The position numbers were made by a program, and so were the translations under genes. Source: Achromobacter sp. Bel (GTDB lineage: Bacteria; Pseudomonadota; Gammaproteobacteria; Burkholderiales; Burkholderiaceae_B). From it: 53,514 nucleotides of DNA. The DNA lies in NCBI RefSeq assembly GCF_012928505.1, contig NZ_JABBJN010000040.1, positions 1-53,514 on the forward strand. Reading direction: 5' to 3'. The notes beneath the pieces were generated by a model. That model was given only the letters and a program-made list of their open reading frames with translations. It was not told the DNA's origin and made no database searches. Positions 41,607 to 52,643 of the stretch are shown here, one piece after another. Each line of letters begins with the position of its first letter. Position 1 is the stretch's first letter.

Positions 41607-43190
41607 ATGACTAGCAAAACATCACTCATCGCCGGCGCATGCGTGCTGGCGCTTGGCGGGTCCCTGGGGGCGTGGGCCCAACCGGTCGCGGTCGCCATCG
41701 ACAGCGCGACGAATCCGCCGGCGGACGCCGTTGCGATCCCGGCGGACAGCAAGGCGCGCGCGGTCCAAGCGCTGCCGGGCATCGTCGAAGACATCATGAA
41801 GCGCAGCGGGGTGCCGGGCATGGCCGTCGCCGTGGTCATCGATGGCAAGACGGTGTTGGCCAACGGCTACGGCACGCGCGAGGCGGGCAAGGCGGCGCCC
41901 GTGGACGCGCAGACCGTGTTCCAGATCGCTTCCATCTCCAAGTCGCTGTCGGCGACGGTGGCGGCAATGGAAATGTCGAAGGGAGCCGTCTCCTGGGACG
42001 ACCCGGTCGCGCGGTATCTGCCGGACGCCAGGCTAAGCGACGCCTATGTGTCGGCGCACGCCACGATCGGGGATTTCTTCGCGCACCGGTCGGGCCTGCC
42101 GGGCACGGCCGGCGACGATCTTGAGGATCTGGGATTCAAGCGGGACGACGTCATCGCCCGGCTGCGCCTGTTGCCGCTTGATGCCTGGCGCACGTCCTAT
42201 CACTACGCGAATTTCAGCACCACCATCGGCGCCGAGGCGGTGGCCCGCGCCGCCGGCCGTCCCTGGGAATCGCTGGCCGACGAACGGCTGTTCAAACCCT
42301 TGGGGATGAAGGCAACGAGCTATCGGTTCAGCGATTTCATGGCCCACGACAACCGCGCAGTGCTGCACGGCTACCAGAAGGGCGTCTTCGTGCCGATGGG
42401 GCAGCGCGACGCGGATCAGCAGGCGCCGGCGGGCGGCGCGTCGTCGACGGTGATCGATATGGCGCAATGGCTGAAGCTGCTGCTTGCCGACGGCCAGTAC
42501 CAAGGCAAGCGCTTGATCGATGCCGGCGTCCTGCTGCCCGCGCTGACCGCGCAGGCATTCAGCGCACGGGCGCATGACCTGGATTCGCGCTCCGGCTTCT
42601 ACGGCTATGGCTTCAACATCAACACGGAACTGGGCGGGCGGCCGTCGATGGGGCATTCCGGCGCGTTCCTGATGGGCACGGGCACGACGTTCAAGATCGT
42701 GCCGTCCGCCGGCATCGGCATCGTGGTGCTGACGAACGGCGCCCCGGTGGGCGCGGCCGAATCCGTGGCCGCCTCGTTCATCGACACGGCGCTGTACGGC
42801 AAACCGACGCGCGACTGGTACGCGGCGTATCACGGCGCGATGCTGGGCTTTTTCGAACCGCAAGCGGATCTTTCCGCACAAGCCAGGCCCGTGAAGCCGG
42901 CGCCGGCCAAGGCGTTGTCGGCCTATGCGGGCCGATTCGACAACGCCTACTACGGCGCCGCCGACATCCAGGAATCGGATGGCGGCCTGGTGCTGGTGCT
43001 GGGGCCCAAAGGCATGCGCTTCCCGGTCAGGCATTGGGACGGCGACACCTTCGCGTTCTCGCCCGCCGGGGAGGCGGAGCTGGTCGACTCGCTGGCGTCT
43101 ATCGTCTTCAAGACAGAACAGGGAAAGGCGAGCGGTTTCGACATCAAGTTCTATGACGACAACGGCCTGGGGCATTGGGCCAGGAAGTAA
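41607..43190 (+). CDS. Serine hydrolase, beta-lactamase/PBP4* fold with C-terminal domain
   Basis: 527 residues with a signal peptide ending GAWAQ. The N-terminal ~370 residues are a class C beta-lactamase-like domain: SISK (nucleophile Ser and Lys), YANFS (YxN), and HSGAF as the third element (HxG in place of KTG). A further C-terminal domain of ~110 residues (YAGRFDNAYYGAADIQESD...) resembles the DUF3471-type lipocalin-like domain attached to many such hydrolases. Periplasmic peptidase or esterase; substrate unknown. It appears to be the third gene of the ampH-barrel-hydrolase run. Confidence 0.85.
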   Translation: MTSKTSLIAGACVLALGGSLGAWAQPVAVAIDSATNPPADAVAIPADSKARAVQALPGIVEDIMKRSGVPGMAVAVVIDGKTVLANGYGTREAGKAAPVDAQTVFQIASISKSLSATVAAMEMSKGAVSWDDPVARYLPDARLSDAYVSAHATIGDFFAHRSGLPGTAGDDLEDLGFKRDDVIARLRLLPLDAWRTSYHYANFSTTIGAEAVARAAGRPWESLADERLFKPLGMKATSYRFSDFMAHDNRAVLHGYQKGVFVPMGQRDADQQAPAGGASSTVIDMAQWLKLLLADGQYQGKRLIDAGVLLPALTAQAFSARAHDLDSRSGFYGYGFNINTELGGRPSMGHSGAFLMGTGTTFKIVPSAGIGIVVLTNGAPVGAAESVAASFIDTALYGKPTRDWYAAYHGAMLGFFEPQADLSAQARPVKPAPAKALSAYAGRFDNAYYGAADIQESDGGLVLVLGPKGMRFPVRHWDGDTFAFSPAGEAELVDSLASIVFKTEQGKASGFDIKFYDDNGLGHWARK

Positions 43191-43223
43191 CCGGACGGCA
43201 ACGGCCGCCCGCCTGCCGCGCGA

Positions 43224-46200
43224 TCAGAAGCGGTAGGCGGCGCGCAGCGTCAGCGACTGGTCGCGGTATTGCCCGTTGCCGCGCAGCGCGTATTCCGTTT
43301 TCAGCTCCATGCCCTTGGGCGTGACGTATTCCAGGCCGGCGGACAGGTTGCCGTAGGTCTTCGGCATGCCCGACTTCAACGAGAACGGCGTCGTGTTGAA
43401 CCCGCTTAACTGCAGGGTCGTTACGACGTCGCCACCGCTGAGGAAGCTCATCCCGGCCGCCGCGTACGAACGCAGGGTCGCCCCGTTGTCCAGGTCTTTG
43501 CGCCCACCGATCTCGACCATGGGCGAGACCATGACTGACGTGGTGTCGTTGCCGCGGACTTTCAGGTTGAATACGCTGGGGCCTTGTTCGCGATAGCCGT
43601 CCTGGCGGATATGGTTCACGTCGACATCCACATAAGGCCGCAGGTACCACGACGGCTGGCTGAATTCGTAGGCCGTGCGCAGCCGGGCGGCCAGGAACGA
43701 CGACTCGGGCTTGCTTTTGGCGACGCCGTCCAGCGTGCCGCGCGACATCCTGCTTTTCTCGACGCCGCCATGCACTGCGACGGCGATCTGCCAGGGCGCG
43801 TTGTTGTACTTCAGGGCCAGGCCGCCCGCGAAGGTGTCGCTGTTGGCCGACAGGTCGGATGACGACGAGGTCTTGCCATAGGCATAGCTCAGCGATCCGC
43901 CCAGGAACCAGTTGGTGACGATTTCGCGCTGTGCGCCGATCGTAAGCGCGGTCTGGCGGATGCGATAACCCTGGTCGTTCGAGGTGCCTTCTCGCGTCGT
44001 CCAGTTCGTGTCCAGGCGCGACCATACGCAATCGCCCTCGCGCAGAATCGTGCTTTCGCCGACAAATCCCGGGCAGCTCATCATGCGGTTCATCGACGCG
44101 TAGGACGCATGCATCTGATTCGACGCGCGCGCAAACTGCCCATCGTGCGCGACGCCGTTCAGCGCATCCCGGTATTGCTGCGGGGTCTGAACGCCGGTGA
44201 ATTTGTCGAACAGCGAGGCGCTGCCTTTGCTGCCCTGGTTCCACAGTCCTTGCAGCGCGTTCGCGATGCTCGCGCGGTCCGCGCTGAGGGGCAGCGCGGA
44301 AGGCGTGAAGTCGGCGTCGACGGAAATGAGCGGGTCGCGAAGACCGCCGGCGCCGTTGTTCTTGATCGCGTACTGGAACAGCGGACTGTCGCTGGCCAAG
44401 GCCGGGACGCTGGTCTGCGCCGCATCGAAATGGCCGATCCCCAGCCAGACGTTCTTCACGGGATTGCGCAGTACCGGATTGACGGTGCCCGCGAAGGTCG
44501 ACGCGCCCGACACGGAGATGAAATCGCTGTTGTGGCCGCCGAAATCCAGGTCAGGCCGGTAGGTGCCCGTGTGGTTCAGCGAGCCCGTGATCCGTGTCGC
44601 CATAAACGTGCCCGGCCCGCCAGGATTCAGCGTGCCTGCGTTGTTCAGGTCGCCTTGGAACCGGGCGCCGCTGTACAGGTTGGCGCCGGTATGGTTGTTG
44701 AAAGTGCTGCCGCCGCCCATCGATACGTCGCCGGCCACGGTCCCGTTGTTGTCGGCGACCGTCAGCCCGGACGTGTCGATCGCGGTCTTGGCCTGGATGG
44801 TGCCGGCATTGGTGATGCGGGTGGTGGCCAACGGCGCGATAGCAAGAATGGCGGTTCCGGATGCCTTGTCCGCGCTTACCAGGGCGCTTGGGCCGACGTT
44901 GACGGTAATGGTCCGGCCTCCGCCGTTGGCGCCGTTGCTGACGGCGACGATGGCGGGCGAACCGGCGCCGGTGGCGACGACGTACGCGGCCTGGCCGATA
45001 TTGATGGCTATCGGCCCCCCGTATGTCAGGGCGTTGTCCGGGGTGTCGTACTGGTACAGCGTGCCGTCCTTGAAGACACCGCCGCCGCCCACGCTCATCG
45101 CCAGGATCGCGGGCGCGTTCGCGCCGGTGGTCTGGAGGGTTCCCCCCGTGCCGATGGACACCGTGACCGGGCCGCCATTGCCGGTGCCGCCGGTCAGCCC
45201 GGCGCTTTGGATGAGGCTTGTCGTGTAGCGCGCGGCGGACTGATCGCCCGTCAGGCCGCCGCCGCCACCCACGCTCTGCGCCAGGATGCCGGCGGCGCCG
45301 TTGCCGCTTGTGGCGATCGTGCCTTCGATCGACAGGTTGACGGCGTTGCCATCGCCCTCTTCGGAGGAAGATGCCACGGGCTTTAATGTCGTCATGCCCG
45401 GTTGGGTGGACAGCCCCGCGATGCCACCGCCACCGCCGACGCTTTGCGCCACGATGCCGTGCGAATTCGTGCCGGACGTGGAAATGCTGCCGCCCACGTC
45501 TTGCGTCACAGTGACCGTGCCCGCGGCGCCGCGCATCGGCGAGTTCGCCCCGAAGGTGATGTTCGCGGCATTCGCCGCAGGCTGCACGCCATTGTCGAGG
45601 GTGAGAAACCCTCCGCCGCCGCCAATGCTTTGCGCCAGCACCCCGAAGGACAGCGCGCCGTCGGTGGCGATGCTGCCGCCCGAGTTGGCGACGGTGACAT
45701 CGCCGCCATTGCCGGTGGCCGTCGTGAAAGCCGGGCCGATGGCGTCGATGGCGATGCTGCCTAGCTGGATGTCGACGCTGCCGAGCGACGCGCTGGACGA
45801 CACCGCGGCCAGCCCTCCGCCGCCGCCCACGCTTTGCGCCAGGATCCCCGGCGAGAACACCCCTTGCGTCACGATACGGCCGGCGTTGTTGCCGACGTTC
45901 ACGGTGCCGCCGGGCACCAGGGAAAAGTTGGCTCCCCCGAAGCCGTTCGTCAGGTATCCGCCGCCCAGCGTGATGGCCGCCGAGGCGGTTTGCGGCATGG
46001 CGGCCAGGCTGGCATTGCGCAGCAAGAGCGTGCCGATCCCGCCGCCTCCGCCGACGCTTTGCGCGATGATCCCGGCGGATCCGCCGGCGCTGGTCGCAAG
46101 CGTGCCGCCGTGGATGACGTTAACGGCGCCGCCCATGCTCAGCTGGGCGCCCTGGCCCTGATCGCCCGCCACGCCCAGCGCCATCGTCGACGTGGTCTGG

Positions 46201-49200
46201 CTCCACAGGAACAGCGGTTGGTCGACCACCGATATGCCGCCGCCTCCGCCCACGCTCTGGGCAACGATGCCGGGCGCCTGGTAGCCCTGCGTGACGATAC
46301 GGCTGGTCGAGGCGCTGGCGTCGACCGTGACCACGCCGCCCGCGCCGCTGGCGCCGTCCGTGCCGCCGTTGCGGACATTGATCAGCGATCCCAGCGCAGA
46401 GCCGCCCTTGGTGCCCAGGAGGTTGATGATGCGGGTGATCTTGTCGAGGATCTCGGGGCCGGCGCCGCCAGCCCCGGCGGACACCACCGCCTGCAGGTCC
46501 TGGCCGCTGGCCGCGCTGCGGCCGCCGCCGCCGCCGATGCTTTGCGCCACGATGCCGGCCGACCCATTGCCTTGCGTGAAGATCGAGCCTGTGTTTACGA
46601 CGAGGGCGGGATCGGAGGCCGTGCCGCCTCCCGAGCCTGCCGCGCCGCCGCTGCCGCCGGTCTGATGGGTGATGCTGGTTTGCGGCAGGGCGACGGTGAA
46701 CACGTTCTGCGCGCCCGATTCGGCGGCCTTGATCAGCGCGTCAATGCTGGAGAGCAGCGTGGAGGCCCCCGCCGAGTCGATCATGCCGGCATTACCCCCG
46801 CCACCGCCGACGCTTTGCGCAAGAATGGCCGGCGCGTGATCGCCTTGGGTCGAGATGACGCCGTCATTGCGCACATTGAAGGGGCTTGCCGACGTGCCGT
46901 CGCCGCCGTTGCCGCCGGTCGTGACCCCGACGGACAGGCTGACGGCCTTGCTGATCGCTATTTGCGGACCGCTTTCCAGCCAGCTGACGGCCTTGTCCAG
47001 CAGGCCGGCCAGATTGGCGGGCGAACCCAGGATGTCGTTGAAGGAGTTGGCATCATGCGCCTGGACGATCCCGCCGTTGCCGCCGCCGCCGCCGATGCTC
47101 TGCGCCACCATCCCGGCAGAACCCGCGCCCCAGGTGGCGATGGTGCCCGAATCGGAGTTGGCCACTTGCACGCGGCCGCCATTGCCGCCCTTGCCGCCTT
47201 GCGCGCCGTGGCGGACGGTCAATTGCAGGTCGATCAGCGAATTGCCGATGGTCGGCGTCTTGATCGGCGCCAGGACGCCGCCGCCGTTGCCGCCGCCACC
47301 GCCAACGCTTTGCGCGACGACACCGTGGCTTTGCGCGGCAGCCGTGCTGATGGCTCCGTCGTTCGTGATGATCGCCATGCCGCCGTCGCCGGCCCCTTGC
47401 CCCATGCCGCCATTCGAAATCGCCAGCGCGACCGTGCCGCTGGGGTTGTCGCCTAATGGCGGCGCGATCGTGATGGCGCGGGAGTTCGCCAGCCCGCCGT
47501 TGCCGCCACCGCCGCCGATGCTCTGCGCCAGGACGCCGTGGCTTTGCGCACCCAGCGTCGTGATCGTCCCGGGGGTTGCCTGCGTGAACGAGACGGTGCC
47601 GGCGGCGCCGCCGCTGCCGCCTTTGCCGCCGGTCGCCACCGTCACGTTCAGCCCGACACCCACGCCGACCGCGTTGGCCGATCCGCCGCTGCCGCCGCCT
47701 CCACCGATGCTCTGAAGGACGACGCCCGACGCGTTGCCGGCGCGGGTCAGGATCTTGCCCTGCGATGAAAACTGGACCAGGCCGCCGTTGCCGGCCGCGC
47801 CGCCGGTGCCGCCGATGGCGACGGCCGCAATGACGCCGGTGGCGTTGGCGTCGCCGCCGAGGCCACCGCCGCCGCCGATGCTCTGCAGAATCACGGCTGC
47901 GCTGTTGTCGCCCGACGTGTCGATGGCGCCAGTGTTCGTCATGGCCACGCCGCCGCCCGAGCCGCCCGTTCCCCCATGGCCGCCGCCCACGCCGATGATC
48001 CCGTTGCTGGATGCCGCCATGCCGCCGCCGCCGCCCGCGCTGTTGGCGATGACGGCTGCGGCGTCGTTGCCGAAGGTACTGATGGCCCCTGCGTTGGTGA
48101 TGGTGATCGCCTGGCCGGCGCCGGCGCCCGCGCCGCCGTTGCCCCCCGGTCCGAAGGCGCCGCTCGCGCCACCGGGCCCGCCCTCGCCGCCCAGCACGCT
48201 GGTCACGATGCCTTTTGCACCGACGGTGCCGATCGAGCCTGTGGTGATCGTTCCGGTATGGGTGATGGTGATGGCGCCAGGCGTGCCGCCCGCGGCGCCG
48301 TTGTGCCCGCCTGCCCACGATCCGTCGCCGCCGTTGCCCCCATTGCCGCCTTGCGTCAGCGCGTAGATGCCGATGCCGCGGTTGCCGGTCGTGCTGATCA
48401 AGCCGCCGTTAGAGATATTGACCTGGCCGGCATTGCCGCCCGCCCCGGCTTGCGTATTGACGTCGTTCTGGGTCGACGCATTGCCGCCGATGGAGCGCGC
48501 GATCACGCCATACACGCCATCGCCCTGGCCGATGACCGATGAACCCGCCGACGATACGAACGTGATGGTCGACGCATCCCCACCCCGTCCGGCATTGACG
48601 TGCCCGCCGAAGTCGCCGCTGCGCGCGCCCGTGCCGCCGTTGCCGCCGGACGAGATCAGGCCGACGGCCGCGCTGACGTCATCCGGTCCGGGGCCGCGCG
48701 CGGTGACCGACGTGCCCTGCAACGTCACGTATGCCTCGCCTGCGCTGCCGCCGTGGCCGGCGTTGTCCGCGCCGCCAAAGCCGCCGACGATTCCGCTGTC
48801 CGACCCCCCGCCGCCCCACGATTGAACGGCGACGCCGAAGCCTGTACCCGTGACGGTGACGTTGTTCAGTGTGACGCCGGCCCGGTGCCCGTCGCCGCCG
48901 ATGCCGTAGCCACCATTTGGCCCGTCGGCATTCCCCCACAGGCCGCCGCCGCCGCCCGCCGAGTACAGGTCGATGCCGCGGCCGGTGGCGGTGACAGAGC
49001 TGGTCGCCAGGGTGTAGTCGATGATCCGTCCGCCGCCGCCGTTGCCGCCCCAGTGGTTGGGATTCGCGTCCCGGCCATCGCCGCCCCGTCCGCCGCTGAC
49101 ATCGATGAGGATGCCGGTCTGGCCGGGGGCGGTCGCGTTGATGCGCTGATTGCTGTCCTGGTGGACGAAATCCGACGGCGCCCATTGGCCGTCGTGGCCG

Positions 49201-49391
49201 TTGTTGGGGTAGTCCCCGCTTGAACAGCAAGTGCCGTCCGCGCCCCGATTGACATACGACAGCGGCTCCGACTGCGCATAGGCGGGCCGGCCGAACACGT
49301 AAAGCGTCGAGATGCCGGCCTGCAACAGGACGGCAAGCCAGGGGAATCGCAGGCGGATGCGGCCCGGGTTCGGAAGATCTTGCGTGGACAT
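43224..49391 (-). CDS. Giant glycine-repeat autotransporter (type Va secretion)
   Basis: 2055 residues from the ATG at 49391. Signal peptide ends near RPAYAQ. The passenger is Gly/Ala/Ser-rich and built from beta-helix rungs, including 13 copies of QS(I/V)GGGGG plus degenerate ones, with little else. Near the C-terminus, the pre-barrel FNNHTGANLYSGARFQGDL / GTLNPGGPGTF segment resembles the autotransporter-associated PATR-like repeats; the last ~280 residues are the autotransporter barrel ending LTLRAAYRF with the terminal Phe. Such proteins are adhesins or aggregation factors on the surface. A CC pair near residue 55 is unusual. It is divergent from the gene at 49563. Confidence 0.92.
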   Translation of the reverse strand: MSTQDLPNPGRIRLRFPWLAVLLQAGISTLYVFGRPAYAQSEPLSYVNRGADGTCCSSGDYPNNGHDGQWAPSDFVHQDSNQRINATAPGQTGILIDVSGGRGGDGRDANPNHWGGNGGGGRIIDYTLATSSVTATGRGIDLYSAGGGGGLWGNADGPNGGYGIGGDGHRAGVTLNNVTVTGTGFGVAVQSWGGGGSDSGIVGGFGGADNAGHGGSAGEAYVTLQGTSVTARGPGPDDVSAAVGLISSGGNGGTGARSGDFGGHVNAGRGGDASTITFVSSAGSSVIGQGDGVYGVIARSIGGNASTQNDVNTQAGAGGNAGQVNISNGGLISTTGNRGIGIYALTQGGNGGNGGDGSWAGGHNGAAGGTPGAITITHTGTITTGSIGTVGAKGIVTSVLGGEGGPGGASGAFGPGGNGGAGAGAGQAITITNAGAISTFGNDAAAVIANSAGGGGGMAASSNGIIGVGGGHGGTGGSGGGVAMTNTGAIDTSGDNSAAVILQSIGGGGGLGGDANATGVIAAVAIGGTGGAAGNGGLVQFSSQGKILTRAGNASGVVLQSIGGGGGSGGSANAVGVGVGLNVTVATGGKGGSGGAAGTVSFTQATPGTITTLGAQSHGVLAQSIGGGGGNGGLANSRAITIAPPLGDNPSGTVALAISNGGMGQGAGDGGMAIITNDGAISTAAAQSHGVVAQSVGGGGGNGGGVLAPIKTPTIGNSLIDLQLTVRHGAQGGKGGNGGRVQVANSDSGTIATWGAGSAGMVAQSIGGGGGNGGIVQAHDANSFNDILGSPANLAGLLDKAVSWLESGPQIAISKAVSLSVGVTTGGNGGDGTSASPFNVRNDGVISTQGDHAPAILAQSVGGGGGNAGMIDSAGASTLLSSIDALIKAAESGAQNVFTVALPQTSITHQTGGSGGAAGSGGGTASDPALVVNTGSIFTQGNGSAGIVAQSIGGGGGRSAASGQDLQAVVSAGAGGAGPEILDKITRIINLLGTKGGSALGSLINVRNGGTDGASGAGGVVTVDASASTSRIVTQGYQAPGIVAQSVGGGGGISVVDQPLFLWSQTTSTMALGVAGDQGQGAQLSMGGAVNVIHGGTLATSAGGSAGIIAQSVGGGGGIGTLLLRNASLAAMPQTASAAITLGGGYLTNGFGGANFSLVPGGTVNVGNNAGRIVTQGVFSPGILAQSVGGGGGLAAVSSSASLGSVDIQLGSIAIDAIGPAFTTATGNGGDVTVANSGGSIATDGALSFGVLAQSIGGGGGFLTLDNGVQPAANAANITFGANSPMRGAAGTVTVTQDVGGSISTSGTNSHGIVAQSVGGGGGIAGLSTQPGMTTLKPVASSSEEGDGNAVNLSIEGTIATSGNGAAGILAQSVGGGGGLTGDQSAARYTTSLIQSAGLTGGTGNGGPVTVSIGTGGTLQTTGANAPAILAMSVGGGGVFKDGTLYQYDTPDNALTYGGPIAINIGQAAYVVATGAGSPAIVAVSNGANGGGRTITVNVGPSALVSADKASGTAILAIAPLATTRITNAGTIQAKTAIDTSGLTVADNNGTVAGDVSMGGGSTFNNHTGANLYSGARFQGDLNNAGTLNPGGPGTFMATRITGSLNHTGTYRPDLDFGGHNSDFISVSGASTFAGTVNPVLRNPVKNVWLGIGHFDAAQTSVPALASDSPLFQYAIKNNGAGGLRDPLISVDADFTPSALPLSADRASIANALQGLWNQGSKGSASLFDKFTGVQTPQQYRDALNGVAHDGQFARASNQMHASYASMNRMMSCPGFVGESTILREGDCVWSRLDTNWTTREGTSNDQGYRIRQTALTIGAQREIVTNWFLGGSLSYAYGKTSSSSDLSANSDTFAGGLALKYNNAPWQIAVAVHGGVEKSRMSRGTLDGVAKSKPESSFLAARLRTAYEFSQPSWYLRPYVDVDVNHIRQDGYREQGPSVFNLKVRGNDTTSVMVSPMVEIGGRKDLDNGATLRSYAAAGMSFLSGGDVVTTLQLSGFNTTPFSLKSGMPKTYGNLSAGLEYVTPKGMELKTEYALRGNGQYRDQSLTLRAAYRF
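45079..48055 (-). repeat. QS(I/V)GGGGG coding repeats in the autotransporter passenger
   Basis: Thirteen QS(I/V)GGGGG units, usually preceded by (I/V)(V/L)(A/L), with flanking variants (NSAGGGGG, QSWGGGG, MSVGGGG). On the DNA the units read as GC-rich runs of CCGCC followed by a conserved CGATGCT/ACGCT core. Units are irregularly spaced, so these are protein beta-helix turns, not DNA tandem repeats or CRISPR. Confidence 0.85.
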
Positions 49392-49562
49392 GGATAGCGG
49401 CGCGTCGACGGGGGATAGCGGCAGAGTAGAAATGCCGCGGCCTGCCGGACAAGGCCAAGATGACGAATCAACCATGCCGCCTGACGAGTAGCCATCGACG
49501 GTCTGATGAGGGGGCGCGCGGCGGGTGGTATCTTGTGCCTGTTTTCTCTACCCGCCCTGCCC

Positions 49563-50339
49563 ATGTCCGACACTTCGCATTCCGCCCACTCGCCGCCATC
49601 CGATGAGCCGGCGGCCATCCACCGGCCTTTCGTCCAGAACAACGGCACCCGCCGCACGCTGCATTTCACGCAGAAAGAAATCCAGAGCAGCATGTCCGTG
49701 CTCAATCCCGACGCGCTGGAGCTCGAATACACGCGGATGATGATGGGCTTCGTGCTGTTCAATCCCGAGCCCGCCCGTATCCTGATGGTGGGCCTGGGCG
49801 GAGGGTCCCTGCCGAAGTTCTGCTACCGCCACTTGCCGCGGACGGCGATCGAAGTGGTCGAGATCGATCCCGCCGTCATCGCCTTGCGGGACGCCTTCAT
49901 GGTGCCGCGGGACGACGCGCGCTTCTCGGTGATCCAGGCCGACGCGGCGGAGCATCTGCGCGGGCTATCGGAGCACGCCGACGTGATTTTCCTGGACGGC
50001 TTCGGCGTGGGCGGCATTCCCGATGCGCTCTGTTCCGAGGCGTTCTACGCCGATTGCCACCGCGCACTGCGCGATGACGGCATCCTGGTCATCAATTTCC
50101 ACGTCAATCATCCGATGCATCACGACTACCTGGCCCGCGTGCGCGCCGCCTTCGGGTCAGCCATGTTCGAAGTGGTGGACGACGACATGACCAACAGCAT
50201 CGTCTTCGCCTGCAAGGGCGACCTGCTGAACGACCCGGCCGCGGCGGAGCTCACGCGGCCCGCGTCCATCGGGAAGGACGCGTGGCGGCAATTGATGCCG
50301 ACCCTGCGGGTGATCGGGGCGACCCTGGAGCTGCGCTAA
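49563..50339 (+). CDS. Spermidine-synthase-like SAM/methyltransferase-fold protein
   Basis: 258 residues from the ATG at 49563. Spermidine-synthase-like Rossmann fold: TLHFTQKEIQSSMSVLNPDA (N-terminal), ARILMVGLGGGSLPKFCYRH (nucleotide loop), IEVVEIDPAVIALRDAF (acidic residue binding the ribose), and DVIFLDGFG. The family transfers aminopropyl groups or is a methyltransferase; many homologues in proteobacteria are stand-alone and not true SpeE, since no SpeD is encoded nearby. Cytoplasmic. It is divergent from the autotransporter and convergent with the YdeP-like gene. Confidence 0.83.
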   Translation: MSDTSHSAHSPPSDEPAAIHRPFVQNNGTRRTLHFTQKEIQSSMSVLNPDALELEYTRMMMGFVLFNPEPARILMVGLGGGSLPKFCYRHLPRTAIEVVEIDPAVIALRDAFMVPRDDARFSVIQADAAEHLRGLSEHADVIFLDGFGVGGIPDALCSEAFYADCHRALRDDGILVINFHVNHPMHHDYLARVRAAFGSAMFEVVDDDMTNSIVFACKGDLLNDPAAAELTRPASIGKDAWRQLMPTLRVIGATLELR

Positions 50340-50375
50340 GCGGCCCGCCCGCCTGGTCAGGGCATCGGCGAACGA

Positions 50376-52639
<2,264 letters not shown>

Positions 52640-52643
<4 letters not shown>

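Noticed and set aside
45079..48055. Regular CCGCC-rich repeats resembling a repeat array
   Set aside because: They follow the reading frame as QS(I/V)GGGGG units with irregular spacing and divergent DNA, so they are not CRISPR or intergenic repeats.
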